This document shows positions 18,333-27,434 of a stretch of 62,617 bases of DNA, piece after piece. Source of the DNA: an uncultured Pelagibacteraceae bacterium (GTDB taxonomy: Bacteria; Pseudomonadota; Alphaproteobacteria; Pelagibacterales; Pelagibacteraceae). Location: the NCBI GenBank assembly GCA_902629535.1, contig CACORD010000003.1, positions 1 through 62,617 on the forward strand. Direction: 5' to 3'. The number at the start of each line of letters is the position of its first letter. Within the stretch, counting starts at the first letter, position 1. Under the pieces are notes generated by a model. That model saw only the letters and a list, made by a program, of their open reading frames with translations. It made no database searches and was not told where the DNA came from. Made by a program: the position numbers and the translations under genes.

Positions 18333-19664
18333 TTATTTACCAATGCAAAAATCATTGAAAATACTGCCTAATATCTCCTCAACATCGACTTTTCCAACAA
18401 TCATACCTAATTGTCTTGTGGCTAATCTTAAATCCTCAGCACCCTTATCAAAATCTTTTTTATCATTTTTGTCTGAAAAATTTTTCAAATGTTCAACACA
18501 CTGTAGCAAATGTTGTCTATGCCTTTCTCTTGTTATTAAGATATCTTCTTCTGATATAAATTTATTTTCTAAGTGATTTTTTATTTTAGAAATTAATTTA
18601 TCTATATTTAGATTGTCTTTTAGTGAAATCAAAACATGATTAAATTTGGAGACTTCAGGGTGTAATTTTTCTTTCAAGAGATCTGATTTATTAATAACTA
18701 GAATTGCGTCTTTTTTTAATAAATCATTCAAAAATCCCCTAAAATCAATACTTTTAGCATCCACCACTACTAGTTTTAGATCAGCATTTTCAGCTTTTTT
18801 TAATGATAATTTTATTCCTTTTTTTTCAATTTCATCCTTGGAATCTCTTATGCCCGCTGTATCGGAAATTATAACTGAATAACCATCTATATTTAGATGT
18901 GTTTCAACAACGTCTCTTGTGGTACCAGCAATTTCAGAAACTATAGCAACTTCCCTGTTTGATAAATTATTTAATAGACTAGACTTACCGGCATTGGTTG
19001 GACCTACAATTGCAATCTTAAAACCTTCACGAATTATCTCACCAACTTTTTGATCATCTAAAATTTTCTTAATCTCAGTTAAGACATTAGATGAATCTTC
19101 TTTTATTTTTTTTAAATTTTCTTCTGGCAAATCTTCCTCTGGAAAATCTATTTTTGCCTCAACAAATGACAAAATTTTTAATAATTTTTCTCTCAATTCA
19201 TTAAATTTTTCTGAAGATTTTCCTTTCATCATTTTTACAGCTTGCAATCTCTGAATTTCGGTTTCTGCAGAGATTAGGTCAGCTATACTCTCTGCCTTTA
19301 ATAAATTTATTTTACCATTTTGAAAAGCCAGTTTCGTAAATTCACCTGCCTCGGCTAATCTACAATTTTTAATTTTTGAAATTTCATTTTGAACAGACAT
19401 AACTACTGCTTTCCCGCCATGTACATGAATCTCTGCCATATCCTCTCCTGTGTAGCTCTTAGGGCCTGGAAACCATATTATTATTCCTTCATCAATAAGC
19501 TCAGAATTGTTGATATTGTTTATTTTTCGAAGGGTTGCCACTCTTGGCTTTGGAATTTCTTTATTTGTAAGTTTTTTTAATGCTTTTGCAGTTTCAGGAC
19601 CTGAAATTCTTATAACTGCAACCCCAGACACGCCTGGGCCGGACGATAAGGCGTAAATAGTCAT
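18333..19664 (-). CDS. mnmE: tRNA modification GTPase MnmE (TrmE)
   Basis: Potassium-activated GTPase that works with MnmG on wobble uridine. It has 443 residues. The N-terminal tetrahydrofolate-binding domain begins TIYALSSGPGVSGVAVIRISG. The G domain has GPTNAGKSS (G1), EIAGTTRDVV (G2), DTAGIRDS (G3) and NKSDLL (G4). It ends with the obligatory FCIGK Cys motif. It lies in the standard alphaproteobacterial position between mnmG and rho. Confidence 0.98.
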   Translation of the reverse strand: MTIYALSSGPGVSGVAVIRISGPETAKALKKLTNKEIPKPRVATLRKINNINNSELIDEGIIIWFPGPKSYTGEDMAEIHVHGGKAVVMSVQNEISKIKNCRLAEAGEFTKLAFQNGKINLLKAESIADLISAETEIQRLQAVKMMKGKSSEKFNELREKLLKILSFVEAKIDFPEEDLPEENLKKIKEDSSNVLTEIKKILDDQKVGEIIREGFKIAIVGPTNAGKSSLLNNLSNREVAIVSEIAGTTRDVVETHLNIDGYSVIISDTAGIRDSKDEIEKKGIKLSLKKAENADLKLVVVDAKSIDFRGFLNDLLKKDAILVINKSDLLKEKLHPEVSKFNHVLISLKDNLNIDKLISKIKNHLENKFISEEDILITRERHRQHLLQCVEHLKNFSDKNDKKDFDKGAEDLRLATRQLGMIVGKVDVEEILGSIFNDFCIGK

Positions 19665-19704
19665 CTAATTAGTATAACTTTAATTCAAAAATAATGAAAA
19701 AAAA

Positions 19705-20973
19705 TTATGTGGGTTTATTCATTGAATTAAAGAACTCTGAATTATTTTTTGTGTCCTTTAATTTTGAGCTTATAAATTCAATTGCATCCATTGTGCCCAT
19801 CGGAGCTATAATCCTTCTAAGAACATTCATTTTCTGTAAATCGTTTTTATCAAACAGTAATTCTTCTCTTCTTGTTCCAGATTTAGTTATGTCTATAGCT
19901 GGATAAATTCTTTTATCAGCAATTTTTCTATCAAGAACCGTTTCGCTATTACCAGTTCCTTTAAACTCCTCAAAAATTACTTCATCCATTCTACTTCCTG
20001 TATCTATTAAAGCTGTAGATATGATTGTTAAAGATCCACCTTCCTCAATATTTCTTGCTGCACCAAAAAATCTCTTTGGTCTTTGCAATGCATTTGCGTC
20101 AACACCACCAGTTAAAACTTTTCCAGAACTAGGAATTACGGCGTTATACGCTCTTCCTAATCTAGTTATTGAGTCTAAAAGTATTACAACATCTTTTTTA
20201 TGTTCCGTTAATCTTTTAGCTTTTTCAATGACCATCTCTGCTACCGCCACGTGCCTTTGTGCAGGCTCATCAAAGGTAGAACTTATTACCTCACCTTTTA
20301 CAGTTCTTTGCATGTCGGTGACCTCTTCTGGCCGCTCGTCAATAAGTAAAACTATTAGATAACATTCTGGATAATTTTTAGCTATTGAGTTAGCTATACT
20401 TTGTAAAATCATTGTTTTTCCAGCCTTAGGAGGTGAAATAATTATAGATCTTTGTCCCTTTCCTATAGGACTCACTAAATCTATTAATCTTGGTGTTAGA
20501 TCCTGCTTTTTATCAGGTTTTGTCATCTCAACTTCCATAACTAATTGTTTGTCAGGATATAAAGGAGTTAAGTTATCAAAAGCTATTTTATGTCTAGATT
20601 TGTCTGGCTCTTCAAAATTAATTTTACTTACTTGTAAAAGAGCAAAATATCTCTCGCCTTCTTTTGGCGCTCTTACGGGACCTTCAACTGTATCTCCCGT
20701 CCTTAGACCAAATTTTCTAATTTGACTCGGACTAACATAAATATCATCAGGTCCTGGAAGATAATTAGACTCCATTGCTCTTAAAAAACCAAATCCATCT
20801 TGAAGTAATTGTAAAACACCAGCTCCTGTAATTTCCTCTTTTTCAGCAACTTTTTTGAGGATAGCAAAAAGAATCTCTTGTTTTCTAAGAGTACTAGCAT
20901 TCTCAATTCCAAGTTCTTCTGCTTGAGTAATAAGCTGTTCAGATGATTTTAATTTTAATTCTTGAATGTTCAT
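19705..20973 (-). CDS. rho: Transcription termination factor Rho
   Basis: Hexameric RNA helicase that terminates untranslated transcripts. It has 422 residues. The N-terminal Rho domain has [15 protein letters not shown] and the RNA-binding [19 protein letters not shown]. Walker A is SPPKAGKT, with the [27 protein letters not shown] and [20 protein letters not shown] blocks. Given how few intrinsic hairpins the window has and how many genes converge with overlapping ends, Rho probably carries much of the termination load here (inference). The 119-base gap upstream shows nothing I can name. Confidence 0.98.
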   Translation of the reverse strand: MNIQELKLKSSEQLITQAEELGIENASTLRKQEILFAILKKVAEKEEITGAGVLQLLQDGFGFLRAMESNYLPGPDDIYVSPSQIRKFGLRTGDTVEGPVRAPKEGERYFALLQVSKINFEEPDKSRHKIAFDNLTPLYPDKQLVMEVEMTKPDKKQDLTPRLIDLVSPIGKGQRSIIISPPKAGKTMILQSIANSIAKNYPECYLIVLLIDERPEEVTDMQRTVKGEVISSTFDEPAQRHVAVAEMVIEKAKRLTEHKKDVVILLDSITRLGRAYNAVIPSSGKVLTGGVDANALQRPKRFFGAARNIEEGGSLTIISTALIDTGSRMDEVIFEEFKGTGNSETVLDRKIADKRIYPAIDITKSGTRREELLFDKNDLQKMNVLRRIIAPMGTMDAIEFISSKLKDTKNNSEFFNSMNKPT

Positions 20974-21092
20974 GATTAAAAAAATTATTAAGGACTTAAT
21001 AATGACACTAATATATATACTATTACAACTTTTACAAGAGTTTTACTTAAATTTAAAAAATAACCTTGAATTTTAACGCTTTTTAGATCCCT

Positions 21093-21611
21093 TTAACTCA
21101 ATTCTTTAGCAAATTTATCTACTTTTGACCAATCTGTAAATTCATAACATTGAGAAGTATCTGTTGGGCCGTTTGTTATAAACATTATTAGTTTGATAAT
21201 ATACTTGTCGAAAAAACTATAATTTGGATAATCTACTTTGCCCGCAAAGACTCCTATTTTTTTTGGCTTCCATTTAGAAATTTTTAAAAATTTTTTAATG
21301 TAGGGATTGGTTTCTGGCATGCTTTTTTCTGGTTTTCTTGCAACTACATTTACTGAAAAAAAAACACTTTGTTTTTGGTTTAATACATCTTTATTTAAAT
21401 CAACAAATTTATAAAGTTCCCTAGAATGTTTTCCATACCTTATACTGGCACCTATAATGATTTTATTAAATTCATATAAATCAAATTTTTTTACTTTTTC
21501 TAATGATGTGATTTTAATCTCGCCACCATGTTTTAAAGAATTTGTTAATCTTCTACAGATTGTTTTTGTATGTCCGTCGGTGCTCGAATAAATTATTAAA
21601 GTATTAGGCAT
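21093..21611 (-). CDS. hemG: Flavodoxin-like protoporphyrinogen oxidase HemG
   Basis: Predicted FMN enzyme that oxidises protoporphyrinogen IX to protoporphyrin IX using the respiratory quinone pool. It has 172 residues (E. coli HemG 181). The FMN phosphate loop is YSSTDGHT (8-15), with IIIGASIRYGKHSRELYKFV and FFSVNVVARKPEKSMPETNPY matching HemG rather than generic flavodoxin. It is the last gene of the hemE-hemH-hemG operon, 10 bases from hemH, which supports a haem role. HemJ is the more usual enzyme in alphaproteobacteria. Confidence 0.88.
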   Translation of the reverse strand: MPNTLIIYSSTDGHTKTICRRLTNSLKHGGEIKITSLEKVKKFDLYEFNKIIIGASIRYGKHSRELYKFVDLNKDVLNQKQSVFFSVNVVARKPEKSMPETNPYIKKFLKISKWKPKKIGVFAGKVDYPNYSFFDKYIIKLIMFITNGPTDTSQCYEFTDWSKVDKFAKELS

Positions 21612-21621
21612 TTCTAAAATG

Positions 21622-22734
21622 CTAAGATTTATTCATTACTTGTTGTGGCATTTTTTGATAATATTTTTTATCAAGCTGGTATTCAATATTCTCTTTATCT
21701 TGGGCCGAGCCTTCTGCTTGTACAAATGTATATTTCGCAAAATCTTTACACCAGTTTTCATTTGTATTTAGACATTCCACAGGATAAATATTGCCGCCCA
21801 TTTCTTTTGCTTCATTGACTAGCTCATGACCTAGTTCATCGGTAGTTTCTAAGCAATCCGCAACAAAGCTTGGAGAATAAATCGCTATTTCTTTTTTTCC
21901 CTCAGATATTAATTTTTTGACCACATCTTCGGTGTAAGGTGTTATCCATTCTTCAGATCCAAAACGACTTTGAAAGCTCATCATGCATTGCTCTGGGTTG
22001 ATGTGTTTAAGGTTTTTTGTAATTAAACAAAACGTTTCATAACAATGACGATAATAATCATCTCCCTTGTTAACAATTCTTCTTTTTTGCATTCCATGAA
22101 AAGTTATTATTAAACTGTCAATTTTTTTACCTTGGTTGATTAGCTCCTTTAATTTTGAGTCAACTTGTTTTACCGAGTTATCGATAAACGCGTGGGTTCT
22201 ATGAAAATTTGTTATTACTTCAAATGTTGGTATCTTTACTCTTTTAGATAATTCTTTAGCTAGCGCGTCTATGCCTGAAGCTATTGTGCTTTCAGAATAT
22301 TGAGGGAACATTGGTATTACGAGAAGCTTCGTTGCTCCAACTCCATTTTTGAGATCTTCTTCCCAACTATCATAAACTTCGTTTACATATGGGGGAGACA
22401 AAAGAAATGCATAATTTACTTCAACGTATCCTTCGGGATCAATTTTTTTTAGTTCTTCGCTAACATTTTTTGTGAAATCTCTTGTATTTGTGATCAATGG
22501 AAAGCTCTTACCGTCCCAAATTCTCGCATAAAGCTTAGCGGACTTTTGTGGCCTAAAAGGCAACACAAAACAATTTAAGATTATTTTCCAGAGCCAAGGG
22601 TTTATGTCAATTACTCTTGGATCTCCTAAAAATTTGCGAAGGTATTTTCTTAAAGCTTTTGTTGTTGGCTCAGAAGGCGATCCAAGCTGAACAAAGACAA
22701 CTTTGGTTTTTCTTTTTGGGTGTGTGTATTCCAT
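21622..22734 (-). CDS. hemH: Ferrochelatase
   Basis: Inserts Fe2+ into protoporphyrin IX as the last step of haem synthesis. At 370 residues it is slightly long, with a charged C-terminal tail of about 25 residues. Diagnostic segments are VVFVQLGSPSEP at the start, LLVIPMFPQYSEST, the catalytic His in TFHGMQKRRI, and MMSFQSRFGSEEWITPYTED. It lies one base from hemE and 10 from hemG. Probably membrane-associated. Confidence 0.96.
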   Translation of the reverse strand: MEYTHPKRKTKVVFVQLGSPSEPTTKALRKYLRKFLGDPRVIDINPWLWKIILNCFVLPFRPQKSAKLYARIWDGKSFPLITNTRDFTKNVSEELKKIDPEGYVEVNYAFLLSPPYVNEVYDSWEEDLKNGVGATKLLVIPMFPQYSESTIASGIDALAKELSKRVKIPTFEVITNFHRTHAFIDNSVKQVDSKLKELINQGKKIDSLIITFHGMQKRRIVNKGDDYYRHCYETFCLITKNLKHINPEQCMMSFQSRFGSEEWITPYTEDVVKKLISEGKKEIAIYSPSFVADCLETTDELGHELVNEAKEMGGNIYPVECLNTNENWCKDFAKYTFVQAEGSAQDKENIEYQLDKKYYQKMPQQVMNKS

Positions 22735-22735
22735 A

Positions 22736-23737
22736 CTAATAATCTTTTACTAATTTTACTAAGTAATCCATCATACTAGGCTTTGTCTTTGGTAGAATGC
22801 CATGTCCTAAGTTAAAGATATAAGGATGATCTTTAAATATATCTAGGTATTTTTTTGTCTCTTTTTTCAAATTTTCTTTATCTGAAAGCAGTATCTTAGG
22901 ATCTAATCCTCCTTGTACGGGAATTTTTATAGTTCTCTCTATTTCTTTGGGGTCTACTTCATAATCAATGCAAATAGCACTAGGTTTAACAGCTTCACAA
23001 AAATTTTTATATTTTTTTATACCTCTTGGGAAGCATATTACAGGAACATTAAGAGATTTAATGTATTCAACTAAATTTGATGTAGGCTCATAAATATATT
23101 TGTATAAATCATTATTCTCTAATAAACCTGCCCAACTATCAAAAATTTGAATAATTTGTGCACCACTATTAATTTGATTTTTAATATGTATTTTTAAAAA
23201 CTTTTCAATAATCACTAAAGTTTTATCAATTAAATTTTGATCATCAAAAAAATTTTTTTTTAAACCCAATTTAGGAGACTTTTGATTTATCATGTAGACT
23301 AAAAGAGTCCACGGAGCACCAACAAATCCTAGGGTGCTTTTATTTTTGGTAATTTCGTTATTTTTTACTAAATTTATTAATTTATAAACTGGATTAACTT
23401 TCTCAACAAAATCTTTTTCAGATAAATTCGAGATATTTTTTAAATTTAAATCACCTAATATTGGCCCAATTCCTTTCTTAAATTCTACTTTTTGACTTAA
23501 TCCATACGGTAACATTAAGATATCTGAAAAAATTATTGCTGCATCCAAGTCAAATCTCATCAATGGTTGAAGAGTTATTTCAGTAGATAGTTTTTCATTT
23601 AGACATAGTTTAATAAAATCAGGATTTGCTTTTCTTATTTCTCTAAACTCAGGTAAATACCTTCCTGCTTGTCTCATTATCCATATGGGATTAATATTAG
23701 TTGATTTGTCTAATATTACTTTTTCTAAAGGGGACAT
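22736..23737 (-). CDS. hemE: Uroporphyrinogen decarboxylase
   Basis: Decarboxylates uroporphyrinogen III to coproporphyrinogen III. It has 333 residues. The N-terminal substrate-binding block is PIWIMRQAGRYLPEFRE. DAAIIFSDILMLPYGL supplies the catalytic Asp region, and GFVGAPWTLLVYM, QIFDSWAGLL and FNLGHGILPKTK are family blocks. It is first in the leftward hem operon, and its start borders the putative replication origin, as in Caulobacter. Confidence 0.97.
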   Translation of the reverse strand: MSPLEKVILDKSTNINPIWIMRQAGRYLPEFREIRKANPDFIKLCLNEKLSTEITLQPLMRFDLDAAIIFSDILMLPYGLSQKVEFKKGIGPILGDLNLKNISNLSEKDFVEKVNPVYKLINLVKNNEITKNKSTLGFVGAPWTLLVYMINQKSPKLGLKKNFFDDQNLIDKTLVIIEKFLKIHIKNQINSGAQIIQIFDSWAGLLENNDLYKYIYEPTSNLVEYIKSLNVPVICFPRGIKKYKNFCEAVKPSAICIDYEVDPKEIERTIKIPVQGGLDPKILLSDKENLKKETKKYLDIFKDHPYIFNLGHGILPKTKPSMMDYLVKLVKDY

Positions 23738-24019
23738 ATTAATTATTAAATATATTTAGTATTAGTATTAGTATAGCCTGTGAACTATGTTGATTTAATT
23801 TTTTAAACATTTTATTAACAATTAGTTAACATTTAGAAGTTAAAATTTAATAAATATACGTGAAAAATTGAAGCTTAATATAAATATTAACATTACAACC
23901 AAAATTTTTATTAACATGTTTAATTTTGTGAATTAAAGCCTTGTTTTACAGCAAAAATTTAAAAATATGTAGAAATTGCAATATGATAAAAGCAATACAA
24001 ACTTATACAATATTAATAC
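23738..24019. other. Putative chromosomal replication origin (oriC)
   Basis: A 282-base non-coding gap, extremely AT-rich, lies between hemE and the PPDK-regulatory protein gene. In Caulobacter and Rickettsia the origin has been placed beside hemE, with the PPDK-regulatory protein, maf, aroE, coaE, dnaQ and secB on the other side. That exact order is present here. Genes run away from the gap on both sides (14.1-23.7 kb leftward, 24.0-27.4 kb rightward), as expected for codirectional replication, and parAB-parS is about 8 kb away. The gap carries repeated TTATTAACA-type 9-mers. It must also hold divergent promoters. No experiment or skew plot backs this. Confidence 0.78.
23812..23916 (+). repeat. 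Cluster of DnaA-box-like 9-mers
   Basis: TTATTAACA occurs exactly twice (23812-23820 and 23908-23916), with related TAGTTAACA (23823-23831) and ATATTAACA (23884-23892). TTATTAACA differs from the E. coli box TTATCCACA at two of nine positions. A reverse-strand TAATTCACA at 23927-23935 also differs at two. In such AT-rich DNA, weak matches occur by chance. The same-orientation clustering of the TTAACA core is the real signal. Confidence 0.45.
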
Positions 24020-24844
24020 ATGAATAATTCATATCAAATTTATTTAATATCTGACGCTACGGGGGAAACACTAGACCGAATATTTACAGCAATTAAAGCT
24101 CAATTTAAAAATATCAATTATAAAATACATACTTATTCTTTTACCAGAACTGCTAATCAAATTTTAAAGATTTTAGAAAACGCTGAGAAAAATAAAAATG
24201 CTATAATATTATATTCTATAGTTGATAGCAATTTAGCCAAGTATTTAGCTAAAACGAGTGATGAAAAAAAAATACCTTGTTTTGGTATTTTGGGAGATCT
24301 AATTTTAAGCTTTTCAAAGCTCTTGAACCAAAAAGCATCTCATCAACCCAGTGGTCAATATGCTTTAGACGAAGAGTATTATGAAAAAATTGAAGCGATT
24401 CAATTCACAATGAATCATGATGATGGAAATTTAATTAAAGAAATCAAAAAATCAGATATAATATTGCTGGGTGTAAGCAGGACTAGTAAAACACCTACCT
24501 CAATTTTTTTAGCAAATAAGGGGTTTAAAACTTCTAACATTCCTTTAGTAAATGACAAATCATTGCCAGAAATTTTAAAAAGAAATCCTAAAATAGCATG
24601 TGTCGTGGGTCTAAACACTGAGCCAGAAAGACTAGTTGAAATTAGAAAAAACAGAATGAACTCTCTTAGAGAAAATACAAACAAACAATATACAAATTTG
24701 GATTTGGTAAAAAAAGAAGTTGAGGCTGCAAGAAATACTTTTAAGAAGTATAAATGGCCAACAATTGACGTAACAAGAAAATCAGTTGAGGAAACAGCTG
24801 CCTCAATTATAAAAATTTACGAAATTTACAAAAAAAATGTTTAA
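24020..24844 (+). CDS. Pyruvate,phosphate dikinase regulatory protein (DUF299 kinase/pyrophosphorylase)
   Basis: Bifunctional enzyme that inactivates PPDK by ADP-dependent phosphorylation and reactivates it by phosphorolysis, or acts on PEP synthetase in some lineages. It has 274 residues. The family opening YLISDATGETLDR, the central HQPSGQY and the P-loop-like GVSRTSKTPTSIFLANKG (about 151-168) are all present, as is CVVGLNTEPERLVEIR. It is the first gene right of the putative origin and overlaps maf by 8 bases. Confidence 0.95.
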   Translation: MNNSYQIYLISDATGETLDRIFTAIKAQFKNINYKIHTYSFTRTANQILKILENAEKNKNAIILYSIVDSNLAKYLAKTSDEKKIPCFGILGDLILSFSKLLNQKASHQPSGQYALDEEYYEKIEAIQFTMNHDDGNLIKEIKKSDIILLGVSRTSKTPTSIFLANKGFKTSNIPLVNDKSLPEILKRNPKIACVVGLNTEPERLVEIRKNRMNSLRENTNKQYTNLDLVKKEVEAARNTFKKYKWPTIDVTRKSVEETAASIIKIYEIYKKNV

Positions 24845-25418
24845 GATCATTCTAGCCTCAAAAAGCAAGGTAAGAAAAAAGATACTTGATGAGCACAGTA
24901 TTTTGAATGAAGTTAGGCACTCCAATATTGACGAAGACATTATAAAAACAAGTTTATTAAAAGAAAATGCTTCACCACAAATCATATCTAAAAACCTAGC
25001 TGAATTAAAAGCAAACAAAGTGAGCATTACTGAAAAAGACAATTTAGTTCTGGGGGCTGATAGCGTAATAGACTTAGATGGTGAACTAATTTCGAAACCA
25101 AATAGTAGACAAGAGGCTTTAGTAATACTAAAAAAACTTAATGGTAAAAAACATTTTTTAATTAGCTCGGTTTGTATTTCTAAAAATGGCGCTATGGTTT
25201 GGAATTATTCAGACAAAGCAACTTTAACAATGAAAAAAATGACAGATGATGAATTAAAAAATTATTTAGAAAAAATTTCAGATGAAGCGTTATATGCTTA
25301 CAATGTATATCAAATAGAAGGAGAGGGAAGAAAACTGTTTTCAAGTATTGAAGGCAATGAAAATACAATTATGGGACTTCCTGTTGAAAAAATTAAAAAA
25401 TATTTAAATAATTATTAA
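24837..25418 (+). CDS. maf: Maf-family nucleotide pyrophosphatase
   Basis: Hydrolyses non-canonical or surplus nucleoside triphosphates to monophosphates and is linked to cell-division control in some bacteria. It has 193 residues. It opens with IILASKSKVRKKIL (the ASxSxxR motif), then VLGADSVIDLDG (catalytic Asp region), SKPNSRQEA and a closing YQIEGEGRKLFSSIEGNEN. Subtype (dTTP/UTP or m7GTP) is not resolved. It is coupled to aroE through TAATG. Confidence 0.95.
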   Translation: MFKIILASKSKVRKKILDEHSILNEVRHSNIDEDIIKTSLLKENASPQIISKNLAELKANKVSITEKDNLVLGADSVIDLDGELISKPNSRQEALVILKKLNGKKHFLISSVCISKNGAMVWNYSDKATLTMKKMTDDELKNYLEKISDEALYAYNVYQIEGEGRKLFSSIEGNENTIMGLPVEKIKKYLNNY

Positions 25419-26212
25419 TGAAAAAATATCTGGTAATTGGAAATCCTATTGATCATTCTCTTTCACCTAAATTACACAACTATTGGTTTGAAAAAAATAA
25501 TATAGATGCAAATTATGATAAAAGAAAAATAATTAAAAGCGAGATACAAAAGGTTATTTCAGAAATTAAAGACAATAAATTAGATGGAATTAATGTTACT
25601 GTTCCTTTTAAAAATGAGATAATTCCTTTTCTGGATACGTTGAGCGAAGAGTCAAAGATTACCCAATCTGTTAACACTATATATATACATGACAAAAAAC
25701 TAGTAGGTCACAACACTGACATAAAAGGTTTTGAACTAAGTTTAAATGAAACTCAATTTAATCCTCTTAATAAAATAGTATTTATTTTAGGAGCTGGAGG
25801 AGTGGTACCTTCAATAATTTATGCATTAGAAAAGTTAGGTGTTTCGAAAATTATAGTAAGTAATAGAACTAAGCATAAAGCTGAAAATTTAAAAAAATAT
25901 TTTTCAAACATCAGTGTAGTTGACTGGGGAGATCAACCAGAATTTGATATGATTATTAATGCTACAAGTTTAGGTTTGAGCAAAGAAGATAATATAGAAT
26001 TGAATTTTAATAATATAAATAACGAAAAGCTTTTTTACGATGTAATTTACAATCCAAAAGAAACTAATTTTTTAAAAACTGGAAAAAGCTTAGGCTGTAA
26101 GGTTTCAAATGGTAAGATGATGTTTATTTATCAAGCTCTTGAAGCATTTAAACTATGGCACAAAATTCAACCAGAAATTAATGATGATTTGAGAAATTTT
26201 TTAGATACATGA
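25418..26212 (+). CDS. aroE: Shikimate dehydrogenase
   Basis: NADP-dependent reduction of 3-dehydroshikimate to shikimate in aromatic amino acid synthesis. It has 264 residues. The substrate motif is VIGNPIDHSLSPKLHNYWF. GINVTVPFKNEI holds the catalytic Lys, GHNTDIKGF the Asp, and FILGAGGVVPSIIYAL the nucleotide loop, with a SNRT cofactor segment. It overlaps maf by one base and coaE by four. Confidence 0.97.
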   Translation: MKKYLVIGNPIDHSLSPKLHNYWFEKNNIDANYDKRKIIKSEIQKVISEIKDNKLDGINVTVPFKNEIIPFLDTLSEESKITQSVNTIYIHDKKLVGHNTDIKGFELSLNETQFNPLNKIVFILGAGGVVPSIIYALEKLGVSKIIVSNRTKHKAENLKKYFSNISVVDWGDQPEFDMIINATSLGLSKEDNIELNFNNINNEKLFYDVIYNPKETNFLKTGKSLGCKVSNGKMMFIYQALEAFKLWHKIQPEINDDLRNFLDT

Positions 26213-26775
26213 AAAGAATAGGTATTTTAGGTGATATTGGATCTGGTAAAACTTATATAGCTAAATGTTTTGGTTATCCTGTATTCAATGCTGATTTAGA
26301 GGTCGCAAAAATTTATAAAAATAACAGAAAAGTTTTTCAAAAATTAAAAAAAGAACTTCCAAATTACTTTGATATTTTTCCTGTAAAAAAAAAAGAAATT
26401 ATTGATGCAATTTTATCTAATAAGAAAAATTTAAAAAAAATTATTAAAATTGTTCATTATGAAGTTAGAAAAAAAATGAATTATTTTTTAAAAAAAAACA
26501 AACATAAGAAGTTTGTAGTCTTAGATGTTCCTCTTTTATTAGAGAACAAAATTAATAAAAAAAAAGATATATTAATATTTGTTCAATCTAGGAAATCAGA
26601 AGCTTTAAAAAGATTAAAAAAAAGAAAAAATTTTAATGATAAAATATTTAACAGTTTTAAAAGAATACAACTTTCACTTGTTTTAAAAAAGAAAAAGTCT
26701 CAATTTATAATTAAGAACAATTTCAAAAACTCTGTTAAAGTTAGAGTTAAGGAAATCATAAAAGATTTAGTATGA
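26209..26775 (+). CDS. coaE: Dephospho-CoA kinase
   Basis: ATP-dependent final step of coenzyme A synthesis. It has 188 residues. The P-loop is GDIGSGKT (8-15), followed by VFNADLEVAKIYK (family D-A-D segment) and VVLDVPLLLENK (the DVPLLFE motif). Lys-rich C-terminal helices form the lid region. The very high Lys content comes from local A-richness. It overlaps aroE and dnaQ by four bases each. Confidence 0.95.
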   Translation: MKRIGILGDIGSGKTYIAKCFGYPVFNADLEVAKIYKNNRKVFQKLKKELPNYFDIFPVKKKEIIDAILSNKKNLKKIIKIVHYEVRKKMNYFLKKNKHKKFVVLDVPLLLENKINKKKDILIFVQSRKSEALKRLKKRKNFNDKIFNSFKRIQLSLVLKKKKSQFIIKNNFKNSVKVRVKEIIKDLV

Positions 26776-27434
26776 AAGAAATAGTTTTAGACACAGAAAC
26801 AACAGGTATTTCGGTTAAAGAGGGACATAGAATTGTAGAAATTGGGTGCATTGAGTTAGATAATTTAATACCAACAAAAAATAAATTTCATTGCTATTTA
26901 AATCCCGAAAGAAAAGTGGATGAGAAAGCTTTTGAAGTGCATGGATATTCAGATAGTTTTTTATCAGACAAAATGAAATTTAGGGAAATAGCTGATGATT
27001 TTCTAAAATTTATTAAAGATAAAAGATTAATAATTCATAACGCAGAATTTGATTTATCTCATTTAAATAATGAACTTAAAATCATTGGAAAAAAAAAAAT
27101 TGATAATGAAGTAGTAGATACAGTATCACTGGCTAGAAATAAATTTCCAGGATCTCAAGTAAGTTTGGATGCTTTATGTAAGAGATATAGAATAGATAAT
27201 TCCAAAAGGGTCCAACATACTGCGCTTATTGACTGCGATTTATTATCTAAAGTATATATAAATTTGATAGATCAAAAAGAACCAACCTTAAATTTTAAAA
27301 AAAAAGAGGAAGAGTTTTCAAAATTAAATACTGGAAAAGTTATCTACTCTACAAAAGTTATTAAACCATCCTCTGAGGAGCTTAAAAATCATCAAATTTA
27401 TCTTAAGACTTCTCTTAAAAAAAACTTTTATTAA
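26772..27434 (+). CDS. dnaQ: DNA polymerase III epsilon subunit (3'-5' proofreading exonuclease)
   Basis: Proofreading exonuclease of the replicative polymerase. It has 220 residues with a DEDDh fold. The first motif is VLDTETTG (Asp7, Glu9), the second HNAEFDLSHL, and the third HTALIDCDLLSKVY with the His and Asp. A flexible C-terminal tail follows, which in the family binds the alpha subunit. The position after coaE beside the origin matches other alphaproteobacteria. Its stop shares the TTAA at 27431-27434 with secB. Confidence 0.96.
   Translation: MKEIVLDTETTGISVKEGHRIVEIGCIELDNLIPTKNKFHCYLNPERKVDEKAFEVHGYSDSFLSDKMKFREIADDFLKFIKDKRLIIHNAEFDLSHLNNELKIIGKKKIDNEVVDTVSLARNKFPGSQVSLDALCKRYRIDNSKRVQHTALIDCDLLSKVYINLIDQKEPTLNFKKKEEEFSKLNTGKVIYSTKVIKPSSEELKNHQIYLKTSLKKNFY

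Noticed and set aside
20240..20260. Second parS (CACGTG in rho)
   Set aside because: Only the six-base core matches; the flanks (GCCACGTGCC) do not fit the parS arms.
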